Shown here: piece after piece, positions 31,218 to 39,973 of the stretch
How positions within the stretch are numbered: position 1 is the stretch's first letter
Layout: the number at the start of each line of letters is the position of its first letter
DNA from: Luteococcus japonicus
GTDB lineage: Bacteria > Actinomycetota > Actinomycetes > Propionibacteriales > Propionibacteriaceae
NCBI RefSeq assembly: GCF_003752415.1
Contig: NZ_RKHG01000001.1
Coordinates: forward strand, 1,984,001 to 2,048,000
Reading direction: 5' to 3'
Length of the DNA stretch: 64,000 bases
Made by a program: the position numbers and the translations under genes
Notes under the pieces: model-generated
What the model saw: only the letters and a program-made list of their open reading frames with translations
Told to the model about the DNA's origin: nothing
Database searches by the model: none

Positions 31218-31907
31218 TCAGACCTGTTCCACTGCCTGGGCGAACCAGCCGGTGATGGTGCTGGGGTGGGTGATGGCCGTCCCGACGACGACGCAGTGGG
31301 CGCCTCGACGGATGGCCTCGGCGGCATCGGCAGGGCTGTGGATCCGTCCCTCGACGACGACGGGGCGCTCGGCCACGGCCAGGATCCGGTCGATCTCCTC
31401 CCAGTCCGGACCAGGGGTCTTCTCCCTTTCGCCGGAATAGCCCACCAAGGTGGTGCCGATCAGGTCGGCCCCGGCCTGCTGCGCCATCAGGGCGTCATCG
31501 GCCGAGCCGCAGTCGGACATCACCAGCACCTCGGGATGGCTCTGGCGCAGGCCCGCCACGGTCTCGGCGAAGCTCAGGCCATCCGGGCGGGGGCGACGGG
31601 TGCCATCCAGCGCCACCACCTCGCAGCCCTGGTCCGCCACCTGTCGGCAGCTGGCCAGCGTGGGGGTGATGTAGACGCCGGTGGCACCCTCCTTGACCAG
31701 CCCGATGATCGGCACCTGCAGCACGGCGCGCATGGCGCGCAGGTCTTCCAGCCCCTTGCCGCGAATGGCTGCCGCCCCGCCGACGACGGCGGCCTGCGCC
31801 ACCTGGGCCATGGTGCGGGGGTCCAACATCGGCTCGCCGGGGTAGGCCTGGCAGGACACCACCAGGCGCCCCTTGAGCTGGTCCAACACGTCCATCGTGA
31901 TCCTCAT
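31218..31907 (-). CDS. nanE: N-acetylmannosamine-6-phosphate 2-epimerase
   Basis: A 229-residue TIM-barrel enzyme. Motifs in order are LVVSCQAYPGEPM, VVGGAAAIRGKG (phosphate and substrate contact), VPIIGLVKEG, ITPTLASCRQVADQGCEVVALDGTRRPRP (with catalytic Lys/Asp region), MSDCGSADDALMAQQAGADLIGTTLVGYS and a final GAHCVVVGTAITHP. It converts ManNAc-6-P to GlcNAc-6-P, the third step of sialic acid breakdown. The ATG at 31907 overlaps the nanK stop (ATGA); an ATG at 31895 preceded by GATGAGG is also possible. The downstream enzymes NagA and NagB are not in the window. Confidence 0.93.
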   Translation of the reverse strand: MRITMDVLDQLKGRLVVSCQAYPGEPMLDPRTMAQVAQAAVVGGAAAIRGKGLEDLRAMRAVLQVPIIGLVKEGATGVYITPTLASCRQVADQGCEVVALDGTRRPRPDGLSFAETVAGLRQSHPEVLVMSDCGSADDALMAQQAGADLIGTTLVGYSGEREKTPGPDWEEIDRILAVAERPVVVEGRIHSPADAAEAIRRGAHCVVVGTAITHPSTITGWFAQAVEQV

Positions 31908-32836
31908 CTCGACTTGTGGTTCATGGTCATGGCGGCCCGGGCCGCGCCCAGGATCGCAGCCTGGGCGCCGAGCCGGGCCGGGAGCAGCTCGACGTCGGCC
32001 AGGGCGTCGATCACCTGGGCACGCAGGGTGGCCTCCATCCGCTGCCACCAGGGGCTGGACGGGTCGGCAAAGCCACCGCCGATCACCACCCGCTCGGGGT
32101 CCAGCAGGGTGACCAGGCCGGCGATGCCTCGGCCCAGGGCATCGGCGCCGTCCTGCACGGCGCGCAGCGCCAGCGGGTCCGACGAGATCCGCTCCGCCAC
32201 CTCACGCCCGGAGGTGACCGTCGGGTCGCCCCCGAGTGCCAGGTATCGGCGCCAGATCCCGGGCCCGGCAGCCAGCGCCTCCAGGTGCCCGTCGCGGCCG
32301 CAGGGGCAGGGCAGCCCCTCGGCCCCGGGTACGGGGACGTGCGCAACCTCTCCGGCGACGTGGTGCGCCCCCATCAGCAGCCGGCCGCCCAGCACGACGG
32401 CGCCGCCCACGCCGGTGCCCACCGCCAGCATCAGGAAGGAGTCCACCCCTACCCCGGCGCCGCGCCAGTACTCGCCCAGGGCGTGGGCGTCGACGTCATT
32501 GTGCACGGCGAGCGGCACGCCCTCGGCCAGGCCCAGCCGGGAGCGCAGCCCGGCCCGCACATCGGTTCCCTTCCACTCCCGCAGGGTCTCGGTGGCGGAG
32601 ACCACGACGCCCGCGGCGGCATCCACGGCCCCGGCGGTGCCCACCCCCAGCCCGGCGATCGGTTGGCCGGCGGCAGCCCGCAGCGCTGTGTCGGCGATGG
32701 CGTCCAGCAAGGCCTCCCGGCCGGCGTCTCCGGGTGTGGGGCTGGTGTGCACGGCGCCCAGCGCCCCGCCGACCCCGACCTGCGCGGCGGCAATCTTGGT
32801 TCCGCCGACGTCGACGCCCAGGAAGACCCTGTTCAT
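31904..32836 (-). CDS. nanK: N-acetylmannosamine kinase (ROK family)
   Basis: A 310-residue sugar kinase. The N-terminal phosphate motif VDVGGTKIAAAQV, the ROK segment VHNDVDAHALGE, the GTGVGGAVVLGG loop and the zinc-site region GLPCPCGRDGHLEAL are present. In that last motif the usual third Cys is His, and the substrate His is in HHVAGEVAHVPV. It phosphorylates ManNAc released by NanA. It is overlapped by 4 bases on both sides (nanA upstream, nanE downstream), showing tight translational coupling. Other ROK kinases share these motifs; the operon makes ManNAc the substrate. Confidence 0.92.
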   Translation of the reverse strand: MNRVFLGVDVGGTKIAAAQVGVGGALGAVHTSPTPGDAGREALLDAIADTALRAAAGQPIAGLGVGTAGAVDAAAGVVVSATETLREWKGTDVRAGLRSRLGLAEGVPLAVHNDVDAHALGEYWRGAGVGVDSFLMLAVGTGVGGAVVLGGRLLMGAHHVAGEVAHVPVPGAEGLPCPCGRDGHLEALAAGPGIWRRYLALGGDPTVTSGREVAERISSDPLALRAVQDGADALGRGIAGLVTLLDPERVVIGGGFADPSSPWWQRMEATLRAQVIDALADVELLPARLGAQAAILGAARAAMTMNHKSR

Positions 32837-33744
32837 GCCGTCAGCCCGACCTCCGCCAGAATCGCCTCGATGGCTGCGACATCACTGGTGGACAGCTCGT
32901 GCAAGGGCCGGGGCATGGTGGCCGAGGAGATGATGCCCAGGCTGGCCATGGCCTGCTTGAAGGCACCTATCCCGGCCGCATCCCCCGAACGGCCCTGCGG
33001 CACGAAGGCGATCTGGAAGAGCTTCAGCAGCCGGTCCTGTTCCGCGCGGCAGGCCTCCCAGTCGCCGGCCTGGGCCGCACGGTGGAGCCGGACATAGCCG
33101 TCGGGGTCCACATTGGCCAGGCCGGGCACGATGCCATCGGCACCCAGCAGGTACATCCCGTCGCACATCACCTCGTGCCCGCTGAGCAGGCTGAGCTCCA
33201 CCCCGGCGGCGTCGCGTGCGGCCACCAGCATCCGGAAGGCCACGTCATCGCCGGAGGAGTCCTTCACCCCGACGACCACGCCCTCCTTGGCCAGCTGCAC
33301 CAGCAGCGGAGCAGTGAGCTTGGTGTGCACGCGCACCGGCACGTCGTAGGCCATCACGGGCAGGGACGTGGCGGCGGCCACCATCCGGAAGTGCTCGGCG
33401 ATCTCCTCGACGTCGTTGAGCGCGTACAGGGGCGCCGTCACCACGACCGCAGCGGCTCCGGCGCGTTCGGCTCGGCGGCACTGCTCGATCACCCGGGGGG
33501 CGGTCAGGTCCGCGGTTCCAGCCAGCACGGGCACCCGCCCGGCGGCGCGGGCCACGGCGCGTTCCACCACCTGGCTGCGCTGGTCGTCGGTCAAGTAGGC
33601 CACCTGACCCGAGGAGCCGAGCACGAACAGGCCGTGCACGCCGGCCGCGATCTGGGCGTCGACGAGGGAGTCGAGGCTCTCCAGGTCCGGTGATCCGTCG
33701 GGCTGCAGCGGGGTGACGAGTGGGGGGATGATGCCGGTGAACAT
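32833..33744 (-). CDS. nanA: N-acetylneuraminate lyase (DapA/NanA superfamily)
   Basis: The protein has 303 residues. It starts FTGIIPPLVTPLQPDG and has the family glycine motif as LGSSGQ (43-47; usually G-S/T-T-G-E, so Gln replaces Glu), the proton-relay Tyr133 in VMAYDVPVR, and Schiff-base Lys161 in VVGVKDSSGD. It splits N-acetylneuraminate into pyruvate and ManNAc. Dihydrodipicolinate synthase shares the fold, but placement between the importer and nanK-nanE settles the assignment. A GGAAGG ribosome-binding site precedes the ATG; the ATPase gene ends 14 bases upstream. Confidence 0.92.
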   Translation of the reverse strand: MFTGIIPPLVTPLQPDGSPDLESLDSLVDAQIAAGVHGLFVLGSSGQVAYLTDDQRSQVVERAVARAAGRVPVLAGTADLTAPRVIEQCRRAERAGAAAVVVTAPLYALNDVEEIAEHFRMVAAATSLPVMAYDVPVRVHTKLTAPLLVQLAKEGVVVGVKDSSGDDVAFRMLVAARDAAGVELSLLSGHEVMCDGMYLLGADGIVPGLANVDPDGYVRLHRAAQAGDWEACRAEQDRLLKLFQIAFVPQGRSGDAAGIGAFKQAMASLGIISSATMPRPLHELSTSDVAAIEAILAEVGLTA

Positions 33745-33758
33745 GTTCTACCTTCCAG

Positions 33759-34568
33759 TCAGAGCAGTGCGGGGACGGCACCCAGCAGGGTGCGGGTGTA
33801 GTCGTGCTGGGGGTTGTTGAAGAGTTGGTCTGCCGGCCCGGTCTCGACGATTCGGCCGGCATTCATCACCGCCATCCGGTCGGACACGTAGCGCACCGTG
33901 GCGATGTCATGGCTGATGAAGACGATCCCGAGCCCGAGCGCCTGCTTCAGGTCGGTGAGCAGGTTCAGCACCTGGGCGCGCACCGAGACGTCGAGGGCGG
34001 AGGTGGGCTCGTCGGCGACGATCACGTCGGGGTCCAGGGCCAGGGCCCGGGCGATGGCGACGCGTTGTCGCTGACCGCCGGAGATCTGCCGGGGCAGCAC
34101 GTCCAGCGCGGAGGTGGGCAGCCCCACCAGGCCGATCAGATCGCGCATCTTGCGGTCGCGCTCCGCGGCGGAGCCGATGCCGTGCACCACCAGCGGGTCG
34201 AGCAGCTGGTCCCGGATCACCATCCGCGGGTTCAGCGCGGTGGCCGGGTCCTGGAAGACGACGGACACCGCCCGCCCCAGCGTGCGCCGGTCGGCGGCAC
34301 CATGCCGCAGGGGTTGCCCCCGGAAGAGCACCTCGCCGCTGGTGGGCGGCTGCAGCCCCACCAGCACCCGGGCCAGCGTGGACTTGCCGCAGCCGGACTC
34401 GCCGACGATCCCGACGGTCTCGGCGCGCGAGATCCGGAAGTCGACGTTGTTCACGGCATGCACCTGGCCGGGCCGGAAGAGCCCACCGGTGCGGGTGCGG
34501 TGGATGACATTGACGCCGCGCAACTCCAGGACCGGCGAGCCGGTGTCGGACATCTCCTCGGTGCTCAT
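33759..34568 (-). CDS. Sialic acid ABC importer, ATP-binding subunit (OppF/DppF type)
   Basis: The protein has 269 residues. Walker A is GIVGESGCGKST, the Q-loop is VSVVFQDPATALNP, the signature is ISGGQRQRVAIARAL, Walker B is VIVADEPTSALD and the H-loop is ISHD. The C-terminal extension QHDYTRTLLGAVP is the OppF/DppF signature. It is the second nucleotide-binding half of the importer. Its ATG overlaps the stop of the fused permease-ATPase gene (34565-34568). The Corynebacterium glutamicum sialic acid importer SiaEFGI is, as I recall, of the same type. Confidence 0.92.
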   Translation of the reverse strand: MSTEEMSDTGSPVLELRGVNVIHRTRTGGLFRPGQVHAVNNVDFRISRAETVGIVGESGCGKSTLARVLVGLQPPTSGEVLFRGQPLRHGAADRRTLGRAVSVVFQDPATALNPRMVIRDQLLDPLVVHGIGSAAERDRKMRDLIGLVGLPTSALDVLPRQISGGQRQRVAIARALALDPDVIVADEPTSALDVSVRAQVLNLLTDLKQALGLGIVFISHDIATVRYVSDRMAVMNAGRIVETGPADQLFNNPQHDYTRTLLGAVPALL

Positions 34569-36535
34569 CGGGTGGCCTCCTCAGCCATTGCTGCGTTCGC
34601 ATGACTGGCCCAGGCGTGTTCGGTGCCCGGCACCGTGACCAGCACCGGCCGGTGGTCCCGGCCGATCTCGGGGTGGCTGGAGCGGGGCGAGAAGCGGTCG
34701 CCGGGGACGAATTCCCGCGGCGAGGGCACCACGCCGGGCACCTGGTGCAGGCGTCCCTGACCGGACTCGATGGACAGCACGGCGCCGAGCAGGCCCCGGG
34801 TGTACTCATGCCGCGGGTCCAGCAGGATCTCCCGGGTGGGTCCGCTCTCCACCACCTGGCCGGCGTACATCACGGTGATCTTGTGCGAGACCGACGAGAC
34901 CAGCGCCAGGTCGTGCGAGACGAAGACCATGGCGAAGCCGAGCTTCTCCCGTAGGTCGTTCAGCAGGTCGATCACCTGCTTCTGCACGGTCACGTCGAGG
35001 GCCGTGGTGGGCTCGTCGGCGATCACCAGCTTGGGATTGCGGGTCAGTGCCATGGCGATCAGCACTCGCTGCCGCTGGCCACCGGAGAGTTCGTGCGGGT
35101 AGCTGGCCAGGGTGCGCCGCGGGTCCAGACCGACCAGTTCCAGCAGTTCCTCGGCGCTGCGCTGGCCGCCGCGGGAGGTGAGCTGCTTGAGCTGGGTGCG
35201 GATCAGCATCGACGGGTTGAGCGAGCTGAGCGCGTCCTGGTAGATCATCGCGATCTCGTGTCCGCGCAGGTCGTTGTGCTGCTTGGGATTCAGCCCGAGC
35301 ACGTCGACCCCGTCGAAGATGATCTGGCCGCTGAGCTCGGCGGAGGCCGACAGCAGGCCCATGATCGCCATCGAGGTGATCGACTTGCCGCAGCCGGACT
35401 CGCCGACCAGGCCCATCGTCTCCCCGGGGCGCACGCTGAAGGAGACGTCGTCGACGACGTTGACCTCACCGTGGGCACCGGGGAAGCGAATGGACAGGTT
35501 GCGAACCTCCAGCAGCGGCGCGGCATCGCCGGTGTAGACCAGGCGCGTGTCCCGGGAGGCCTCGAGCTTCGCCAGCGCGGCCAGCCGGTCCTCCAACGGG
35601 ACGGCCTCGGTGGCCACCTGGGCGAGGGCGGGGGCGACGGCTGCCGTCGAGTCCTCCACCGGATCGTCCAGCCTGACCTTGCGCCGCAGGGTCGGGGAGA
35701 CCATGGCGTCGGTCATCCCCTCGGAGAGGATGTTCAGCGCCAGCACGGTGAGCAGGATCGCCAGGCCGGGGAACATGGTGGCCCACCAGCCGCCCATCTG
35801 CAGCAGCTGCTTGCCGTCGGCCAGCACATTGCCCCACGACGGGTTCGGCGGCTTCACGCCGGCATTGATGAAGCTGAGCGAGGCCTCGAAGACGATCGCG
35901 TCGGCCACCAGCACGGTGGCGAAGACCAGGATCGGGGCGATGCAGTTGCGGGCGACGTGCTTGAGCAGGATCCGGCTGGTGCCCGAGCCCATCACCCGGC
36001 TGGCGCTGACGTAGTCCTCGCCGAACTGGGCCATCACATTGGCGCGCACCACCCGGGTCAGTTGCGGGGTGTAGAGGAAGGCGATGGCCAGGACCAGCAC
36101 CGGCAGGGAGCTGCCCCAGACCGCCACGAAGACTGCGGCGAGGGCGATGCCGGGGAAGCTCATGATCACGTCGAGCACGCGCATCAGCAGTTCGGAGACC
36201 CACTTGTTGGCGGTGGCGGCAATCGATCCCAGCACCGCGGCGGCAGCCAGGGCCACCAGGGTGGCGGACAGTCCGATCACCAGCGACGCCCGGGCGCCGT
36301 GGACCACCCGGCTGAAGATGTCGCGGCCGATGGCATCGGTGCCGAACCAGTGCGTCCCGTCGGGGGCGCTGGCGGGAGTGTCGGAGGCCAACGGGTCGAA
36401 CTGGGAGACGACCGGGGCCAGCACGGCCAGCAGGGCGACCAGGGTGAGCAGGGCCAGTGCGATCCGGGAACTGAGCGGCAGGGCGCGCAGCCGCAGTCCC
36501 GGCTCGCTGAGCTTCTGGGTGAGTTCTCGTCGCAT
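34565..36535 (-). CDS. Sialic acid ABC importer, fused permease (DppC type) and ATPase (DppD type)
   Basis: A 656-residue fusion. Residues about 20-285 form a DppC-like permease with the N-terminal signature HWFGTDAIGRDIFSRVVHG and the EAA-type loop DYVSASRVMGSGTSRILLKHV. A linker of about 50 residues follows. Residues about 340-590 form an ATPase with Walker A GLVGESGCGKSI (376-387), SGGQRQRVLIAMAL, VIADEPTTALD and the DppD tail DPRHEYTRGLLGAV. The true start is the ATG at 36535, one base after the upstream permease stop; the frame is open further upstream only as a shadow. Fusion of the two subunits fixes their stoichiometry and is uncommon in the Dpp family. Confidence 0.9.
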   Translation of the reverse strand: MRRELTQKLSEPGLRLRALPLSSRIALALLTLVALLAVLAPVVSQFDPLASDTPASAPDGTHWFGTDAIGRDIFSRVVHGARASLVIGLSATLVALAAAAVLGSIAATANKWVSELLMRVLDVIMSFPGIALAAVFVAVWGSSLPVLVLAIAFLYTPQLTRVVRANVMAQFGEDYVSASRVMGSGTSRILLKHVARNCIAPILVFATVLVADAIVFEASLSFINAGVKPPNPSWGNVLADGKQLLQMGGWWATMFPGLAILLTVLALNILSEGMTDAMVSPTLRRKVRLDDPVEDSTAAVAPALAQVATEAVPLEDRLAALAKLEASRDTRLVYTGDAAPLLEVRNLSIRFPGAHGEVNVVDDVSFSVRPGETMGLVGESGCGKSITSMAIMGLLSASAELSGQIIFDGVDVLGLNPKQHNDLRGHEIAMIYQDALSSLNPSMLIRTQLKQLTSRGGQRSAEELLELVGLDPRRTLASYPHELSGGQRQRVLIAMALTRNPKLVIADEPTTALDVTVQKQVIDLLNDLREKLGFAMVFVSHDLALVSSVSHKITVMYAGQVVESGPTREILLDPRHEYTRGLLGAVLSIESGQGRLHQVPGVVPSPREFVPGDRFSPRSSHPEIGRDHRPVLVTVPGTEHAWASHANAAMAEEATR

Positions 36536-36536
36536 C

Positions 36537-37502
36537 TCAGACCGTCCTGATTCGCGGGTTGACGAGGACGTAGAGCATGTCCACGAGGATGTTGATGACG
36601 ATGAAGGCGATCGCCACGGTGAGCGTGACACCCTGCACCAGGAAGACGTCATTGCGGGTGACGCCGTCCAGGATCAGCTGGCCCATCGCCTGGATGTTGA
36701 AGATGATCTCGATGATCACCGCGCCACCCATCAGGTAGCCGACCCGCAAGCCCAGCACGGTGATCGGGGTGATCAGCGCATTGCGCAGCACATTGCGGGC
36801 AATCACGACGTGCTTGGGGATGCCGGCCCCGATCGCGGTGCGGACATAGTCGCGGTCGAGTTCCTCCACCATCGAGGTGCGCACGACGCGGGTCAGCGAG
36901 CCCGCCACCGGAACCCCCAGGGCGAAGGCGGGCAGGGAGATGTTGTTAAGCCAGATGGCGGGGTTCTCGGCGAAGGGCACCCACTGGGAGACCACTGCTG
37001 GGTAGAGCCCGGCACCACCGGGCACGGTGGACAGCCACTGGATCAGCAGGATCGCCAGCCAGAAGGAGGGCGTCGCCAGGCACGCGATGGAGACCACCCG
37101 GATCAACTGGTCCGGCCAGCGGTCCCGGAAGAGGGCGGCCAGCACACCGAAGAGCAGGGCCAGCACGACGGCGATCACCAGCCCCAGCAGGGTGAGTTGC
37201 AGGGTGATGGGAAAGGCCTTGGCGACGAACTGGGTCACCGGGACATTGCCGGCACTGATCCCCAGGTCACCGTGCAGCAGGTTGCCCAGGAAGTGCAGGT
37301 AGCGCACCAGGAGGGGGTCATCAAGTCCGTGTTCGGCGCGGTAGGAGGCCAGTGCCTCGGCCGAGGCGGACTCCCCCAGCGCCAGCCGGGCCGGGTCTGC
37401 GGGTGAGAAGGACATCACGAAGAAGACGAGGAAGGTCACGCCCAGCACCATTGCGGGCAGCGCCAGCAGTCGTCGGCCGATCAGTCTCAGCAGTGTGGTC
37501 AT
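36537..37502 (-). CDS. Sialic acid ABC importer, permease (DppB type)
   Basis: A 321-residue membrane protein with six helices. The N-terminal helix LLALPAMVLGVTFLVFFVMSFSPADP is typical of DppB/OppB, and the EAA loop is DRDYVRTAIGAGIPKHVVIARNVLRNA. It pairs with the fused permease-ATPase to form the channel. A GC-rich stem-loop (37523-37554) separates it from the upstream binding-protein gene, so its expression is probably lower than that of the binding protein. Confidence 0.92.
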   Translation of the reverse strand: MTTLLRLIGRRLLALPAMVLGVTFLVFFVMSFSPADPARLALGESASAEALASYRAEHGLDDPLLVRYLHFLGNLLHGDLGISAGNVPVTQFVAKAFPITLQLTLLGLVIAVVLALLFGVLAALFRDRWPDQLIRVVSIACLATPSFWLAILLIQWLSTVPGGAGLYPAVVSQWVPFAENPAIWLNNISLPAFALGVPVAGSLTRVVRTSMVEELDRDYVRTAIGAGIPKHVVIARNVLRNALITPITVLGLRVGYLMGGAVIIEIIFNIQAMGQLILDGVTRNDVFLVQGVTLTVAIAFIVINILVDMLYVLVNPRIRTV

Positions 37503-37522
37503 CAGGTCTTTCCAGCGGGTGT

Positions 37523-37554
37523 GCCGGGGGCGCTCGGCAGTGAGCGCCCCCGGC
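37523..37554. terminator. Intercistronic stem-loop after the binding-protein gene
   Basis: GCCGGGGGCGCTC and GAGCGCCCCCGGC form a perfect 13-bp stem with a 6-base loop. It lies inside the operon, where it may stop part of transcription or protect the 3' end of the binding-protein message. Confidence 0.75.
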
Positions 37555-37565
37555 GTCGGATGGGA

Positions 37566-39185
37566 CTACTTGGACGACGCGACGTCGATGAAGGACAGGC
37601 CGGTCAGGGCGATCGGCTTGAAGTCGGCCAGACTGGCCGCATCGAAGGCGGTGGTCGACTTGCGGTGCATCAGCGGGTAGAGCGGCACCGTCTCACTGAG
37701 CAGGTTGAAGGCCGTGCCCCAGGTGGCCTTCTGCTCCTCCCCGGTCTGCTTGACTGCCTCGTCCAACAGCGCCTGCACCTTGGTGAAGCTCTCCTGGCCC
37801 TTCCAGTGCATCCGGGAATCGGCCCAGGTGGGGTTGGAGTACCACCAGCGCATCAGCAGGTCCGGGTCCGCACCGAAGACCGACGGGTCACCGGGAGCGA
37901 TCACGGCGTCATAGGCCTCAGGCTTGCCGTCGATGGTGTTGTAGACATCGGGCGACTTCTTCTCCGCGAAGTCGACGGAGATGCCCGCAGCCTCCAGGGC
38001 CTCCTTGATCAGCGGGGTGGCCTTCTTCACCCAGCCGTGGTCCGTGCACAGCAGCCGGATCTTCTTCAGCCCGGTCTCGGCGAACAGCTTCTTGGCCTTC
38101 TCGGCGTCGAAGGAGTAGACGGTGCTGGCCTTCTGGTAGGCGGGGTGCGCCTCGTCAAGGAAGCTGGTGGCGGGGGTGGCATTGCCGAGGTAGGCGGTCT
38201 TGATCACCTTTTCCATGTCGATCGCATACAGGAAGGCCTGCCGGTTGCGGACATCCTTGAAGGGCTCGGAGCCGCAGTTGAACATGGCGAACAGCACGGA
38301 GAAGCCCTGGACGGACTCGACGGTGGCCGCGCCCTTCAGGGTCTGGATGGACAGGTCGGGAACCAGGTCCATGGCCTGCACTGCCTTGGAGGTCATGGCA
38401 TTGGTCCGGGTGGCCTCGTCGGGCATCACCTTCCAGACCATCTTGGCGGCCTTGGCCGGGTGGCTTCCCTTGTAACCATCGAAACGCTCGAAGACGAGTT
38501 CCTTGCTGGTGGCCGAGTTGTCGGTCATCTTCCACGGCCCGGTGCCGATCGGCTTTGCGTCGAAGGCCTTGGCGTCCTTGGTGCTGGCCGACTTGGGGAC
38601 GATCTTGACCACCGCGAGCCGCTCGTTGACCAGCGAGAAGGCGTGCTTCAGCTTGATCGTGACGGTCTTGTCGTCCTTCTTGGTGACCCCGTCGAGGAAG
38701 GTCAGGAACTGCACGTACATGGACTCGTTCGCGGGGTCCAGCACTCGCTGGAAGCTGTGCACCACGTCGTCGGCGGTGACCGGGGTGCCGTCATGGAAGG
38801 TCGCACCCTCACGGATGACTGCTTCGTAGGTGGTGTCGTCCACCTTCTTGGGCAGTTCCTTGGCCACCGCAGGGTAGACCTCCCGGGTGCCCGTGGGCAG
38901 GATCTCGGTCAGTCCCTCCATGGTGTGCCAGTTGGCTGCCAGGCAGAGGGCGGCGCTGGTGGTCATCGGGTCGAAGCCGTTGGTTCCCAGTTCATAGCTG
39001 ATGGCTGCCGTGATGGTGCCGTCCGCCTTCGGCTGGGCCGCCCCGGAGGAGCTGCCCTTGGCTTGGTCCGCCGGCGTGGCCCCACAGGCCGACAGGCCAC
39101 CAGCGAAGGTTGCTGCCGCTGCCAGGGCGCCGCCGAGGCGCAGGAAGTCCCGTCGGGTGGCCGACGGGAAGAAGTCATTCGTCAT
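37566..39185 (-). CDS. Sialic acid ABC importer, lipoprotein substrate-binding protein (SBP family 5)
   Basis: A 539-residue solute-binding protein. The signal has Arg11-Arg12 in TRRDFLRLGG (Tat-like) and a lipobox LSAC with the lipidated Cys34. The mature domain matches peptide/nickel-type binding proteins: ATFHDGTPVTADDVVHSFQRV, KHAFSLVNERLAV, GTGPWKM and FLYAIDMEKVI. In this operon its ligand is most likely N-acetylneuraminate, as for SatA of Haemophilus ducreyi, which belongs to the same binding-protein family. It is the first gene of the operon and is divergent from nanR. Confidence 0.9.
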   Translation of the reverse strand: MTNDFFPSATRRDFLRLGGALAAAATFAGGLSACGATPADQAKGSSSGAAQPKADGTITAAISYELGTNGFDPMTTSAALCLAANWHTMEGLTEILPTGTREVYPAVAKELPKKVDDTTYEAVIREGATFHDGTPVTADDVVHSFQRVLDPANESMYVQFLTFLDGVTKKDDKTVTIKLKHAFSLVNERLAVVKIVPKSASTKDAKAFDAKPIGTGPWKMTDNSATSKELVFERFDGYKGSHPAKAAKMVWKVMPDEATRTNAMTSKAVQAMDLVPDLSIQTLKGAATVESVQGFSVLFAMFNCGSEPFKDVRNRQAFLYAIDMEKVIKTAYLGNATPATSFLDEAHPAYQKASTVYSFDAEKAKKLFAETGLKKIRLLCTDHGWVKKATPLIKEALEAAGISVDFAEKKSPDVYNTIDGKPEAYDAVIAPGDPSVFGADPDLLMRWWYSNPTWADSRMHWKGQESFTKVQALLDEAVKQTGEEQKATWGTAFNLLSETVPLYPLMHRKSTTAFDAASLADFKPIALTGLSFIDVASSK

Positions 39186-39202
39186 TGAAGTCTCCTTGAG
39201 AT

Positions 39203-39216
39203 ATCAGACGTCCGAT
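39203..39216. promoter_or_regulatory. Candidate NanR operator 1 (operon/nanR intergenic region)
   Basis: ATCAGACGTCCGAT is a quasi-palindrome. On the opposite strand, ATCAGACATCCGAT occurs upstream of the sialidase gene at 41870-41883, differing at one base. Here it lies 18 bases from the binding-protein start, and a second GTCCGAT follows immediately at 39217-39223. Confidence 0.7.
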
Positions 39217-39268
39217 GTCCGATCTTGTGCCAGTATAGACCCATAGTCATGCCCGAAGGGAAGCACCC

Positions 39269-39970
39269 ATGCCACGGCACAATCGAGACGACCGTTCCAC
39301 CACCCGCGCGATCAAGAACCTCATCCTGGAGCGGGGGCTGCGGCCCGGCGATCCGATCCCCACGGAGGCCGAGCTGGTGGAGGAGATCGGCGTCTCCCGC
39401 TCCAGCATCCGCGAGGCAGTCCGCACACTGGTGGCCCTCGACATCCTGCAGGTGCGGCACGGAACCGGCACCTTCGTCGGGGGCCTGTCGCTGAGCCCCC
39501 TGGTGGAGGGCATGGTCTTTCGCGGAGTGCTGATGCCCGGCAAGAACCACCAGGCCCTGCGCGACGTCGTCGAACTGCGGCGCTGCCTGGACCTCGCCCT
39601 GGAGGAGCAGATCGTCGACGCACTGCACGGCAAGGACCCGAGCACACTGCGCACCGAGGTGGACGCGATGCTGGAATGTGCCCACCGTGGCGATCCGATC
39701 ACCACGCACGACCGGCGCTTCCACCTGTTGCTCTCCGAGTGCGTGGACAACCAGTTCTATGCCCAGCTGGTGGCCGCCTTCTGGGACATCCACCAGCTGG
39801 TGGCACCCCAGCTGGGCGTCGCCTCGACCAGCGACCTGCAGGCCTCGGCCAGGGCACATGCCGGCCTGCTGGAGGCAGCCGTCGCGGGGGACTCGCAGCG
39901 CTACCGCGAAGCGATTGCGGCGCACTACGAGCCCATCCTGCGCAGCCTGGAGGCCCACTCGCGGGCCTGA
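39269..39970 (+). CDS. nanR: GntR/FadR-family repressor of sialic acid use
   Basis: The protein has 233 residues. The N-terminal winged helix has LERGLRPGDPIPTEAELVEEIGVSRSSIREAVRTL and the wing HGTGTFV, typical of GntR regulators. The C-terminal FCD domain has metal-ligand-type residues in THDRRFHLLLSE and ARAHAGLLEA. It is divergent from the importer-catabolic operon and convergent with nanH, and the same short palindrome precedes both targets. The start has GAAGGGA upstream. Functional equivalence with NanR is inferred from context; the effector is probably sialic acid or a pathway intermediate. Confidence 0.88.
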   Translation: MPRHNRDDRSTTRAIKNLILERGLRPGDPIPTEAELVEEIGVSRSSIREAVRTLVALDILQVRHGTGTFVGGLSLSPLVEGMVFRGVLMPGKNHQALRDVVELRRCLDLALEEQIVDALHGKDPSTLRTEVDAMLECAHRGDPITTHDRRFHLLLSECVDNQFYAQLVAAFWDIHQLVAPQLGVASTSDLQASARAHAGLLEAAVAGDSQRYREAIAAHYEPILRSLEAHSRA

Positions 39971-39973
39971 TGA

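Noticed and set aside
36536-36652. A 39-codon N-terminal extension of the fused permease-ATPase
   Set aside because: It overlaps the end of the DppB-type permease gene, is Ser/Arg-rich shadow sequence, and the permease signature starts after the ATG at 36535.
39186-39268. Riboswitch or T-box upstream of the binding-protein gene
   Set aside because: The leader is short and explained by a GntR-type palindrome; no conserved riboswitch core was recognised.
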